Source: Microglena sp. YARC (Eukaryota; Chlorophyta; Chlorophyceae; Chlamydomonadales; Chlamydomonadaceae). From it: 64,000 nucleotides of DNA. Numbering within the stretch: position 1 is the stretch's first letter; every line of letters starts with the position of its first letter. A program made the translations under genes and the position numbers. Below are positions 11,180 to 22,108 of this stretch, one piece after another. The stretch spans positions 31,870,378-31,934,377 of the forward strand of contig CM039462.1 in assembly GCA_022414725.1 (NCBI GenBank), written 5' to 3'. The notes under the pieces are model-generated. The model ran no database searches. It was not told the DNA's origin and saw nothing but the letters and a program-made list of their open reading frames with translations.

Positions 11180-11362
11180 GCCAATGTTTTCCCCCCGCGC
11201 GACGCGCCTCAAATTGAGCGACTTGGTGCAACCCCAGTGCAACGCGCTGCACCTCAAACCCTGCGGAGCGCGCAGCCCGGGGGGTCCGGTGTGGGGGGGG
11301 GGGGGCATTTCTGACTAGTTTAGCCGGACACATGCGTCGCCATGCAGCAACAGAATGGCGAC
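11180..11362 (-). repeat. Family H repeat
   Basis: On minus it contains CGTGTCGCCATTCTG, CCGGCTAAACTAGTCAGAAA, a C-run, GGACCCCCCGGGCTGCGCGC and GTCGCTCAATTTGAGGCGCG. Matching pieces on plus are at 21328-21385, 39285-39400, 40015-40085, 43660-43800 and 44655-44717. This is one of the fullest copies. Confidence 0.6.
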
Positions 11363-12062
11363 ACGTGGAATGTCAGCTACCAGACACACTAAGTAGTTCC
11401 AGGTTGGCCCCCAGGCAGTGGGAAAGGAGCTGCCGAGAAGCTGCTATGCGTAGCACCCAAAAGGAACATGGTCAGTTGATCACCGCAGGTCCAGTGCACG
11501 CCGGAAATATCTGAAATCGCTTTAAGCGTACATGGAAAATGTGTATTATATAAGACAACCTAATATATAATATATGCGGGTTCACGCCAAATATTAAAGT
11601 GGAATGGTGGATTCACACCGCTAAGTGGTACTCCTACGACCGCACGACCGGCAAAATAGGGTGTGTGTGCAACGCTGTGGTGATCTGTGTAGATTCGCTG
11701 TCAAGTAACATACCTGGACACGTCTTTAAACTGTCTAATCTGCTTAGTTGGCTCCCTGGTTTCTGTGGTTATCGCACAGGGGGACTTGGCATTGGAAGAC
11801 GGTGACCAGCCCAGGGTTGGCTGAAACACCATGCGACAATCCGATCTGTGTAGATTCGCTGCCAATTGACAAAGGTACCATTAGATTACATCGTCAAGCA
11901 ACTGCGCTGCTTACCATTGCATGGCCCACTAGCCCAGCACTGGAATGGTTCATTTGGACCCTCCTTTTAATCTGTACAAATTCTTTATTATTTGAGGTTG
12001 GACAAGTCCTTTGGGCTAGTAGGCTACCTCTGGACTGTGACAAAGTCACATCCATACACTGG
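11363..12062. other. No gene seen; decayed repeats
   Basis: A family A remnant is at about 11395-11500 (AAGGAGCTGCCGAGAAGCTG). An AT-rich patch with possible family D similarity is near 11540-11590. An inverted pair around GTAGATTCGCTG lies at 11690 and 11850, with GGCATTGGAAGACGGTGA between. A decayed family B tail is at 11985-12055. Confidence 0.4.
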
Positions 12063-12180
12063 TTACATCCTGTTCAGAGCTGCGATGATGTCGGTCTTCA
12101 GCTTGGGGACCTTGCCTAGGAACTCCTTACCGCACACATCCATGCAGCCATTGCCCTTTCCCTGCGCCTTCTGCTGGCCC
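12063..12180 (-). pseudogene. Partial duplicate of FAM136A-like terminal exon
   Basis: The last 91 bases of the terminal exon at 12209-12299, including the stop in AGGATGTAA, recur unchanged at 12063-12153. Upstream of that (12154-12180) the copy diverges and lacks the exon start and a matching acceptor. Without a correct 5' edge it is more likely a decoy than an alternative last exon. The perfect identity shows the duplication is recent or homogenised. Confidence 0.88.
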
Positions 12181-12208
12181 AGAGTAAGTTTCCATTTTGC
12201 TGTTATGC

Positions 12209-15200
12209 TTACATCCTGTTCAGAGCTGCGATGATGTCGGTCTTCAGCTTGGGGACCTTGCCTAGGAACTCCTTACCGCACACATCCATGCAGCCATTCA
12301 TTTTGCCCTGAGCCTTCTCCTGCTCCAGAGTTGTTGCATCATACGACATGGACTCCTGGAGTTCACAGAGAGGGTCATGGATGTGGTTGGCAGAAGGGGT
12401 TAGGTGGGGTCAAAAGGGGCCATGGAGGTTATTGGCAGAAGGGGTTGGGTTGGGTGGAAGTGGGGTCGAAAGGGGCCATGGAGGTGATTGGCAGACGGGT
12501 TGGGTTGGGTTGGGTTGGGTGGAAGTGGGGTCGAAAGGGGCCATGGAGGTGATTGGCAGAAGGGGTTGAGTGACATAGATTCGCCATAGATTGCGTGTGA
12601 CTCGGGAAAAGGACCACTAAGCTGATCTGGCTAAATGGTCCCTTAGATATAACACTTTAATCCAAAAGCAGATGACCCCATAAGCAACGTAATATCTAGC
12701 ACAGAGCGCCTCTAGCTACTGGAAATATGAGATGTTGAAAGGAAACAAGTATAACATCGTGGTCTCAGGTAAAGGAAATCACGGATAGCCGACACATGAA
12801 AGAGATGGGTTAACCATAGGGTAAACACAAACGGACATAACTGACTGTACTGCTAACACGACTAGGTAGTACTAACTAACACGGAAAAGGACAACGGTAG
12901 ACACACAAATCCTGTCATATATGTAGGGATCGGCAAATCATATGATGCTGACCAAAGGCCAGTACGATATCTTATGATATCATACTAATTGCATCATATA
13001 ATATTGTATGTAAATGGAAACTTCAGCCTAGTCAGACCGGCATCAGATGATAACATATGATGACATGATATCATGTTGCCGTTCCCTAGTCATGTATGAT
13101 ATATCTATACGAGGTACCTATTTAATACCGTACATGGCGACCCTATGTGGAAGTGTTTGTTTTCAGCCCTGTTTTAGACCAACTCTCAATGAAGACCATT
13201 CTACTGTTCTTGTCTGTCAACTACTACTCACCCTGGCCATGTCTTGGCACCTCATAGCGCAGCGCTGGAATCGCTCCTGCATAGCAAATAGAAAATTGTT
13301 ACGCTTTGCCACAGGGAGTGAGTTTGAAGTAAACTTGTTACGCTTTGCAACGGGGTGTGAGTTTGAAGGAACCTTGTTACGCCTTGCAACGGGGCTTGAG
13401 TTTTAAGTAAACCTGTTACGCCTTGCAACGAGGCGTGAGTTTGAAGGAACCTTGTTATGCCTTGCCACGGAGCGTGACTTTGAAGAAACCTTGTCATGCC
13501 TTGCCACGGGGCGTAAGTTTGAAGGAACCCCCTCGTTCGCTTGCGCTGGGGAACAGTTACTGTGGGTTTTGCTTTCGCAGACCACTACTGCACTTGACCT
13601 ATAACAAATTTAACATTTTAATGGTTGGCTCGTTCCCGCCCTCAATGTAGCAGAGACTCTACTGTTACACCGGATGCGGTCCCACTTATGCTTAAGGGAT
13701 CGGCGCCGATCTAGGCCTTCAGTCCACGCCACCTGCGCATGAATCTGCGACATGGGGCGGTCACCTCAGGTTGGTAAGGGCGGTCAGGCTGGTTGAGAGC
13801 AGGGTACTACAAGGCGCGCGCGGCAGCGCGTTTACGCGCACGCTTTTTGAGCCCCACTGTGTGTTTCGCGCAGTTTTTTCAACCCCCTGTGGGCGCAGCA
13901 CGCAGTTTTTACGCTCTTTGCACTAGAAAGCGCTGACCAATTTGACAAAAAGTAGTACCCTGATTGAGAGTATTCACCAGGGGAGTGTCATCGTGCTGAT
14001 GCTGACCTAGATGCTATTTGTAGTTAGGAGTGATATCACTCCATACGCAGGAGTGTATTACCGTGGTATTACAAAGCATTGAACAGTGAGAAGCACTCAA
14101 ACAACCATAACGGGCCACATGCTGATTACAACCTACGCCCATTAGAATTACCCCGACAGCTAAAAATAAACTGTCAATATGTTTATCATATCATGTCATG
14201 CACTGTCACCGGGATCGGAAACAAACTCCTTTCCATTCCAAACTTGTACAAGTTGTCACTGGGTGGTAGCCGTAGTACACTAAGATGCTAAAATAAATCC
14301 TCCACCAGATCCAAAACAAAACTCCATACCTCCCCAACTTAGACAATCTTCCAACGATTGGCAGCTGTACAGCACTATTAATCCTATGATGCTATACTGA
14401 ATCATCCACAAGATAATAAACAAATTCCACACCTCCCCAACTTGCACAACCAAATGACTGGCAGCCCTAGAACACTATTAAATCCGATGATGCTATACTG
14501 AATCATCCACGAGATAATAAACAACTTCCATACACCCTCAACTTGCACAACCAAAAGACTGGCAGCCCCAGAACACAATTAAATCCGATGATGCTATACT
14601 GAATCATCCAAGAGATAATAAACAACTTCCATACACCCTCAACTTGCACAACCAAAAGACTGGCAGCCCCAGAACACTATTAAATCCGATGATGCTATAC
14701 TGAATCATCCACGAGATAAGAAACAACTTCCATATCTCCCCAACTTCCACAAACAAATGACTGGCAGCCCTCTAACACTATTCATCCTAAGATGCTGTAC
14801 TGAATTATCCACGAGATAAGAAACAACTTTGATAACTCCCCAACTTGCACAACCAAATGACTGGCAGCCCTAGAAAACTATTCATCCTATGATGCTATAC
14901 TGAATCATCCACGAGATAACAAACAACTTTCATACCTCCCCAACTTGCACAAAAAAATGTCTGGCAGCTCTGGAACTCTATTCATCCTATGATACTAAAG
15001 TGAATCGTCCACCACATCCGGAATCACCACACCTGAAACAATCTCCATGGCACAGGATTGTGACTAAGAAGACACAGGTGTAAGGAGGATTTGCCAGCTG
15101 GATTTCAGGTCTCAACTTGAGTCAGTCCAAGCCATGGACCCCTTTGCCAAGTTAGTCTTGCCATGCTTTTCTGAGACCCACTTTTAGGAAAAAAGCCATT

Positions 15201-18200
15201 TGCAAATACTTAAACTTGCCGTTACTTTAGGCGCGTACGGTATAAGGAGGAATGTGACAAAGACACAGTAGACAAACAAGTGAGTCTATTGTTTGGGGTT
15301 CTGATCATCAGTGCCTTATCTTTTTAAGACCTTCCTATCATGGTTGGGCAAGACCCTTTAGCCTATTTGGCCCACCCCTGGACTGTAACATACATACAAG
15401 GAATGAAGGTACCTGAATTCTGTATACATTACATTGAGCCATCGTAGACAAACGAGTGAGACGAAAATAATGTTTCTATCCAAAATACTTGATGCAGTAC
15501 AGTATCGGTAGTGCCACTTCTCTTAAACTAACCAACACATGCCTGACACACCCAACTGCAGTCACTCCATCCCTATTCAGCTCGTACGAGGTTCGCCAAA
15601 TTTATTTTTTCGACAACCCGGCGATTTTGACATCAAATTTTGGTGTCATCACATAGGTCTGCGCCTTCGGGCCTTAGCCTGCAGTCACTCCATCCCTATT
15701 CAGCTCGTACGAGGTTCGCCAAATTTATTTTTTCGAGAACCTGGCGATTTCGACATCAATTTTTGGTGTCATCACATAGGTCTGCACCTTCAGGCCCTAG
15801 CCTGCATTCACTCCATCCCTATTCAGCTCGTACGAGGTTCGCCAAACTTAATTTTTCGCCAACCCGGTGATTTCGACATCAAATTTTGGTGTCATCACAT
15901 AGGTCTGCGCCTTCGGGCCTTAGCCTGCTGTCACTCCACACCTATCAAAATTGCAGGTCCTTTCAATGGGAGGTGCTAAGCTCTTACCTGATTGTCACCC
16001 ATCTCTCATCCTCTCTCCCTAAACCTCACCAGATCTCTCCATCCCTCACTCTCACCATATCTCTCACTCTCACCCTCTCACCTGACAGCCACCCATCTAT
16101 CATCCTCTTACCCTCACCCTCACCAGATCTCTCACTCCCACCCTTTCTCTTGATAGTCACCCATCTCTCATCCTCTCACCCTCACCAGATCTCTCCATCC
16201 CACCCTCTCACCTGATAGACACCCATCTATCATCCTCTCACCCTCACCCTCACCAGATCTCTCACTCCCACCCTTTCACCTGACAGTCACCCATCTCTCA
16301 TCCTCACCAGATCTCTCCATCCCTAACGCTCACCAGATCTCACTCCCACCCTCTCACCCCGACGCTCACCAGATATCTCCATCCCTCACCCTCACCAGAT
16401 TTCTCACCCCCACCCTCTCACCTGATAGTCACCCATGAGTCCCTGAATGGCCTTCTGGGAGTGAGCAGGGCCCATGGAGCATCGCTCAACACTGTGCAGC
16501 AAGGAAATACGAATGAACGATTAAGGGGGAAATATATGATTACACATAAACGATACATGTTTATTGTCTAGGGGGAGAATATACGTGATTACGAGAATAC
16601 GATTAGTGTTTATTTTTTAGGAGGAGCATATACAATCACGAATATACAATTAGTGTTTATTTTTTAGGGGGAGAATATACGATAATGAATATACAATGAG
16701 TGCTTATTTTTTGGGCTATGCATGGCAGCTTCCAGTCAGCTCCATTAGCCAGCCACTGGGGCAACCCCAAATATTCCAGCTTCATTTGAATGCCTGTCAT
16801 ATCAGCTTCATTTGAATGCCTGTCATATCAGCTTCATTTGAATGCCTGTTATGCCAGCTTCATTTGAATGCCTGTCATATCAGCTTCATTTGAATGCCTG
16901 TCGTGCCAGCTTCATTTGAATGCCTGTCATATCAGCTTCATTTGAATGCCTGTCTTATCAGCTTCATTTGAATGCCTGTTATGCCAGCTTCATTTGAATG
17001 CCTGTCATGCCAGCTTCATTTGAATGCCTGTCATGCCAGCATTCAGACTCACTAGCCAGATTCAGGTTTGGCTCAATAAAGGGGAAGAGAGCTGCCTAGA
17101 AGCTGCTACTTGTAGCTAAAAAAAGAGAATAGTGCAGGGAAGTACAATTTCTCAGGATGTTGGTCATGAATCAATATGACCCATATTGCTCATGAAAGCA
17201 TGTATGCATTGCTATTTTGTATTGCTATGGCGACACCACCGGGCAACAAATAGGCTAACAGGACTTGCCCAACCTCGAACAAACAAGATCAACTGGCTTC
17301 ATGTTGTGCTTCCTATTTAAGCCAATCACAGCATAAACTGGCACTGAATCGTCGGTGCGTTGGTGGCGTTAGAGGTCGGTCACACTTCTTTTCGTCTGTC
17401 TGATTTTGGTCCGATTAGAGTCGATTTTACTTTTCGCCCAAATCGACGTGGTCACACTACAAAATCGATTTCGGTCGGTGCATTGGTGGCGTTAGGATCA
17501 CATATTTTGAGGGAACGGAAATATGATATCATTTCATCATATGATGCCGGCAGTCTGGGTAGGCTCTCATTTGATGATATCATACTTGCCTTTGGCCAAC
17601 ATCATATGATATGCCGGTCCCTACGTTTCTTCAAGCAGGGTACAATATACATACATACAACCTGTATCAAGTGAATGGTTGGTAAGACAACAAAACCGTA
17701 GTCAACCGTACGCATCTCTAATCTCCATAGTAAATTGTAGCAAAATATTCCTTCGTTCGTACTCAAAACTGTAATACACAACCCTGTAGGGTTAACCATA
17801 AAGGCCGATAATAACGACACCATACAACCATACAATTAAGATAATAATAATGTGTAGATAATCACGATAGCATAAAATCACATCACCATGGAAGCCAATA
17901 ATCACGGCACGCACCATGACTGGAGATTCTGTGCATTGCTGGCATTCGTGTCGCAGCACTTTGCGCAACACAGGAAGGCCTCTTTTTGCTTGGGTACCAG
18001 GTACTTGACCTGGATTTCTTCCACCATGCTGGTGATCGCCTGTCAGCAGGAAATAGGGAAATAAAAAGGTGCAGGGGGTTGACGCGTTTCATTTCCAAGG
18101 GTTTGCTTGGGCACCAGGTACTTGACCGGGATTTCTTCCCCCGTGCTGGTGATCACCTGTCAGCATTAAAGAAATAGGTGTCGGGGGGTGAAGCGTTGCA

Positions 18201-18955
18201 GTTTCAAGGGATAAGGGTTAGGGGTTTGGAGTCTGGGGGTTCAAGACTTGGCATGGACAGGCATGTAATCTGTCTCAACCCATGTGATTGCTTTCTGTAC
18301 TCAAGAACGCAGAAAACCATTCAGAAGAATGTTCTAGCTCTTCATGATCTAGTGCTGGCGTAATCTGTCGACCATAACATTTTCAACTAGGTGGGCAACT
18401 TCCCTTCTGTCTACCTGGCTGCCCAAAACTGTTGTAGATATCACTGGTGTCAACAGGTATTCAAGGCATAAAATAAAATTGAAGACTAGCACATGTCTGG
18501 CCATGAGTACAGCAGTATGATCTAGAGGTGGTTTAATCTGTTGACCATGTCATCTGTCATGATCATGACATTATCTGACATTTCAACTAGATGGAGAACT
18601 CCCCTTAGGCCTGGCTGCCTCGAAATTTTCGTTCACATCATAACAGGTATCCTATGCATGAAATACAGTTGAGGGGTAGCACATGTCGGGCCATGAGGAA
18701 AGCGTCATGATCTAGAAATGGTACCTGACGGCCTTAGGTATATCAGAGTCGTAGCCATGTTAATAGACACCTAGGCCACAACATAACTTAAACAACCATC
18801 GCTGTTTCACGATGCAGCAGTAATGATGCATCGTGCTTAATGAACCTCGGACCCCCTGCGGAACCTGTGATCGGGCCCGCCAACAGCATGCATCGATAAG
18901 AGCAAACCGAATCACGTACCTTCTCAACATGCTGGACGCTATCAGGTGCTTGCAT
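12209..18955 (-). CDS. FAM136A: FAM136A-like protein, twin CX3C (DUF842), five exons
   Basis: Small helical protein with CX3C pairs; the animal member is mitochondrial, of poorly known function. Exons on minus: 18955-18920, 18039-17915, 13559-13529, 13276-13232, 12355-12209; joined 384 bases, 127 aa (human 138). Pieces: MQAPDSVQHVEK; AITSMVEEIQVKYLVP and AFLCCAKCCDTNAS; NCSPAQANEG; ERFQRCAMRCQDMAR; GCMDVCGKEFLGK and TDIIAALNRM. CX3C pairs fall at 36/40, 70/74 and 101/105, with spacing like the family. Phases match at every joint. Exon 3 (31 bases) is the least sure: the second expected CX3C pair is not formed and about 11 residues seem missing, so its donor may lie further along the repeat array at 13290-13525. 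Exons 1, 2, 4 and 5 are well supported. The start is head to head with BLOC1S1. Confidence 0.85.
12370..12570 (+). repeat. GGGTTGGGT/GGCCATGGAGG minisatellite
   Basis: Three to four units of roughly 60 bp containing GGGGTCGAAAGGGGCCATGG and ATTGGCAGAAGGGGTTGGG, in the last FAM136A intron. Confidence 0.8.
12929..13090 (+). mobile_element. Family C palindromic MITE
   Basis: It runs from TAGGGATCGGCAAATCATAT to CATGTTGCCGTTCCCTAG, with the shared core GACCAAAGGCCAGTACGATA and GCCTAGTCAGACCGGCAT. The termini are inverted. It lies in a FAM136A-like intron. Confidence 0.68.
13290..13525 (-). repeat. Tandem array beside FAM136A exon 3
   Basis: Five to six units of about 46 bp (plus strand TTGTTACGCCTTGCAACGGG, then GTGAGTTTGAAGGAACC). 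On minus each unit carries AAGGTTYCTTCAAA, so the array repeats a GT donor-like word right after the proposed exon 3 donor (GGG then GTTCCTTC). It stays open for over 50 codons on minus, so exon 3 could end in any of several units. Confidence 0.7.
13800..13962 (+). mobile_element. Family E hAT-like MITE
   Basis: 163 bp with perfect 11-bp inverted ends CAGGGTACTAC and GTAGTACCCTG. It is flanked by GTTGAGAG (13792-13799) and ATTGAGAG (13963-13970), an 8-bp target duplication with one mismatch. The interior is rich in GCGC words. It sits in FAM136A intron 2. Confidence 0.85.
14290..15010 (+). repeat. ~116-bp tandem repeat array
   Basis: About six to seven diverged copies of a unit including GAATCATCCACGAGATAA, CTCCCCAACTTGCACAACC and GACTGGCAGCCC, then GATGATGCTATACT. 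No unique spacers lie between units, so it is not a CRISPR array. It lies in FAM136A intron 2. Confidence 0.88.
15283..15402 (+). repeat. Family B SINE-like repeat, 5' truncated
   Basis: It begins at TTGTTTGGGGTTCTGATC and continues through CATGGTTGGGCAAGACCC to CTGGACTGTAACATACATAC. Confidence 0.72.
15555..15945 (+). repeat. ~122-bp tandem repeat array
   Basis: Three full copies and part of a fourth of a unit with CACTCCATCCCTATTCAGCT, CGTACGAGGTTCGCC and CATCACATAGGTCTGCGCC. Because the unit is close to a multiple of three, one frame stays open for 146 codons; there is no other sign of coding. Confidence 0.88.
15985..16440 (+). repeat. Pyrimidine-rich CACCAGATCTCTC array
   Basis: Irregular tandem copies of CACCCTCACCAGATCTCTC and CACCCATCTCTCATCC. 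The bias is C/T on plus, hence purine on the coding strand of the FAM136A-like gene. Confidence 0.8.
16715..17135 (+). repeat. Family A element with internal 26-bp minisatellite
   Basis: Left end TTTTTTGGGCTATGCATGGC with CAGCTTCCAGTCAGCTCC; right end GAGCTGCCTAGAAGCTGC then TACTTGTAGC. Between them about ten copies of a 26-bp unit (AGCTTCATTTGAATGCCTGT plus CATATC or CATGCC). The unit occurs once in the copy at 6516, so expansion took place inside this element. Confidence 0.85.
17517..17625 (-). mobile_element. Family C palindromic MITE, short copy
   Basis: It contains GCCGGCAGTCTGGGTAGGCT, GATATCATACTTGCCTTTGG and ends ATGCCGGTCCCTA. Reversed relative to 7105. It lies between FAM136A exons 2 and 3, close to a T/CGATT-rich segment (17360-17480) resembling 29460-29600. 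Confidence 0.6.
18085..18165 (-). repeat. Decayed copy of FAM136A exon 2 start
   Basis: On minus, ACAGGTGATCACCAGCACGG then GGTCAAGTACCTGGTGCCCA repeats the acceptor and first ~70 bases of exon 2 (18039 downwards), upstream of the real exon. The frame is kept in part, but the equivalent Met codon reads ACG. Confidence 0.85.
18350..18715 (+). repeat. Two-copy ~180-bp tandem duplication
   Basis: About 18350-18530 and 18530-18715 share ATCTGTYGACCAT, TTTCAACTAG, CAGGTATYC and ATGATCTAGA words. It lies in FAM136A intron 1. Confidence 0.7.
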
Positions 18956-19391
18956 TCTGCCCTTTTGGATTTGAGAACTTGCGAAGTCGGAGGAGGATCA
19001 GACAAAGTTTGAGGATGCTGCACCAGAAGTTGATTCAAGATATGGTGATTAGCGGCACTGATGTTTCGTGTTGAGGAGGATGACAAGTAGCTACAGCAGT
19101 GTGAGTGGGCAGGAGTGTCTCACATGCATGTACTGCCTGCCTCAGATCAGTCTGGGTCGTAAGCCAACAACGGCCTAGCAATCTGCTGACGCCATCAATG
19201 CTCGTTGCTCAAGCCTTGCGCGTGTCCATCTGTCCGTTTCAATCCACCAAGCTTGAGAAACACTTCGTGTGCTCTCCAATCGGCTCAGATACGACATTCG
19301 ACTCTGGTCAAGCATAAACCATCTGCTCCACGAGAGATTCATTGCTCCCAGCTATAATTCTTCACGTCAATCTTCGGGATATTCATGACGC
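18956..19391. promoter_or_regulatory. Shared 436-bp region between divergent FAM136A and BLOC1S1 starts
   Basis: The start codons of the two genes face away from each other across 436 bp, so this interval must hold both 5' UTRs and both promoters. No TATA box or known factor site was recognised. It is one of few repeat-poor stretches in the window. Confidence 0.5.
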
Positions 19392-22077
19392 ATGTTTAAA
19401 AATATCCTACGGGACCACGAGGCAAAGTCTAGGCAGCTGAAAAAGAGGCAGGGTGAGCTGCAAGCAAAATTGATCCTCTTCATGCAGCTCTTCTACATCC
19501 TCCCCTTAGCCCTTTCCCCTCACCCCCTACCCCCTACCCATACCCCCTTCGAAATACCTACTGCTCCTTCACATTCCCCCACCCCGTCATCCCTACTGTG
19601 CCCACCTCCAGTGCACCTGACTCCATCCCCCCGCCCACCCCCACACCGCACCTCACTACACTGCACCACACCACACCACACCACACCAAACCACACCACA
19701 CCACACCACACCACACCACACCGCACCACACCACACCATTAAACCACGCCCGTAATGAATTACAAGGTTCCTCAAAACCCTGCAACAAATGAAGCCTTAG
19801 CACTCCTATTCAGCCTATCTGGCGAAACCATACTCCTGTTCAGCCTATCTGGCAAAACCATACTCCTGTTCAGCCTACCTGGCAAAACCGTACTCCTGTT
19901 CAGCCTATCTGACAAAACCCAATCTTTATCACACACTTCCATCCCGTATCCCCCCATGTATGTTTGATACACTCCAGGGACTTGCCAGTTAGGCTAAATG
20001 GACTTGCCTAACCTCAGACAGCCAAGAGGAGTCCAGACTATCTTGAGGGGCACACATACTAACACACACTATAAGATCTCTACGCCATCCCATATGCATA
20101 TAGTGGACACGCCGCTGCTCTTGCCTGCGTTCCTAGTATTTGCAATTATACTGTAACCTTCTTCAGCACAGATGTGCAACAGCCTATCTGGCGATCCCAA
20201 AACTGTCCTGCCAACTTCCATCCCGCATTACCCCACATGCATATAGTGGACACGCCGCTGCTCTTGCCTGCATTCCTAGTATTTGTAATTCTACTGTAAC
20301 CTTCTTCAGCACAGATGTGCAGCAGCCTATCTGGCAAAACTGTACCTCATACTTCCATCCCGCATTACCCTACGTGCAGATAGTGAACACGCCGCTGCTC
20401 TTGCCTGCATTCCTAGTATTTGCAATTCAGCCGTAAACTTCCTCAACACAGATGTGCAGAAGGTAGGTTACCAGTTTTATATCCCCGTTCAACAATTGGC
20501 TCTATGGCAGAGCTCCTTGAATGACGAAAGTGCTGGTTTGGAATCCCCACGGGTGCGCCTTAGTGTTACCGGTCGCTGTCAACCGCCATGGTAGCTTTGG
20601 CCAGGTAAAGTAACAGCCCGTTCCCTAACGCCGTAAGACGGGGCTTCCTAAATGCCATGCCCCACCAGGCGTTCTCATTTCTCATTACTATTTTTATTTG
20701 GCGAAGCCCCCTCTTCTGTGCGGCAGGAGCCCCCAAGGTCACCCCATTGTCCGTTCGTCCATGCGTCTGTCCGACCGCCCCCTTGAGACAAGCCTGACAA
20801 GTCAGCCAACTGTTTCGTAACAAACTGGCTTCGGTCCGCTTCATTCCATTGCCACCAGTCGTTCCGACAAACTTCCTCAACACAGATGTGCAGAAGGCGG
20901 GTTACCAGTTGTTTCCAGCTTTCTGCAGTGTGTGTTGTTGTGTTAAGGTGTTACGGTGCGCTCATGTGAGTGTTCTGCATGTGCTGATCAAAGGAATGCG
21001 AGTGTTTGGCAGTTGTTTCCAGCTTTCTGAAGTGTGTGTTGTTGTGTAAAGGTGTTGCGGTGCGCTCATGTCAGTGTTCTGCATGTGCTGATTAATGGAA
21101 TGTGTGTGTTTGGCAGTTGTTTCCAGCTTTCTGTAGTGTGTGTTGTTGTGTAAAGGTGTTACGGTGCGCTCATGTCAGTGTTCTGCATGTGCTGGTTAAT
21201 GGAATGTGTGTGTTTGGCAGTTGTTTCCAGCTTTCTGTAGGTCCTGTTATGTTGCAACAGTTGGGACGCAAGCCTGCTTTCACGATTGTGGCATAGCCGG
21301 TATAGGGTGAAGCAAGAAGCACGGAGTTTGGGGGGCAGGCGTCACACTGGGGTCCCACCAAGTCGCTCAATTTAATACGGGTTATATGATACAGGCCCCC
21401 CCATTGAAATAAAATATTTGTAGTGTGTACTTGGTGATGGTGCACTTAGTGGTTGTGTGCTTGAAAATGCAGTACACAGCGATTGAGGGTTTGTTCATGA
21501 GTTGACACGGCCAAACTGTTGCATTTGATATTGATTATACTGGGCTTATAAACTTTTATTTATATTAAAAAAATTATATGTATATTTATACTTACATTTG
21601 CTCTTAATTATACTGGGCTTATACACGTGTATTTATATTTAAATATTTATATGTATATTTGAACTAATATCAAAACTTGCATTTGCTCTTTATTATACTG
21701 GGCTTATAAACTTGTATTTCCTTAAGTACCTGCCCAGATGTAACACTAATAATGATGCACCCCTGGCTGTAACCTCATTCTTAAGAGACTATTAAAGCAA
21801 TCCCAAAACATCCGACTTATTATACACTTGTATTTTTTGTGGTAACCAACCAGGTTTAACACTTATAATGATGCACCCCTGGTTGCAACTTCATTCTTAA
21901 GAGACTATTGAAGCAATCCCAAAACATCCGACTTATTATACACTTGTATTTTTTGTGGTAACCAACCAGGTTTAACACTAATAATGATGCACCCCTGGTT
22001 GCAACTTCATTCTTAATAGACTATTATAGCATTTCCAAGAATCTGACTTGAATCAACACGACGTATTGAAGCCCCCC

Positions 22078-22108
<31 letters not shown>

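Noticed and set aside
14290..15010. Possible CRISPR array
   Set aside because: Units of ~116 bp are diverged along their whole length with no repeat/spacer structure, in a eukaryotic intron.
15539..15979. 146-codon frame of repeated HSIPIQLVRGSPNL units
   Set aside because: It is a 122-bp tandem array in an intron of the opposite-strand gene; unit length near a multiple of three keeps it open.
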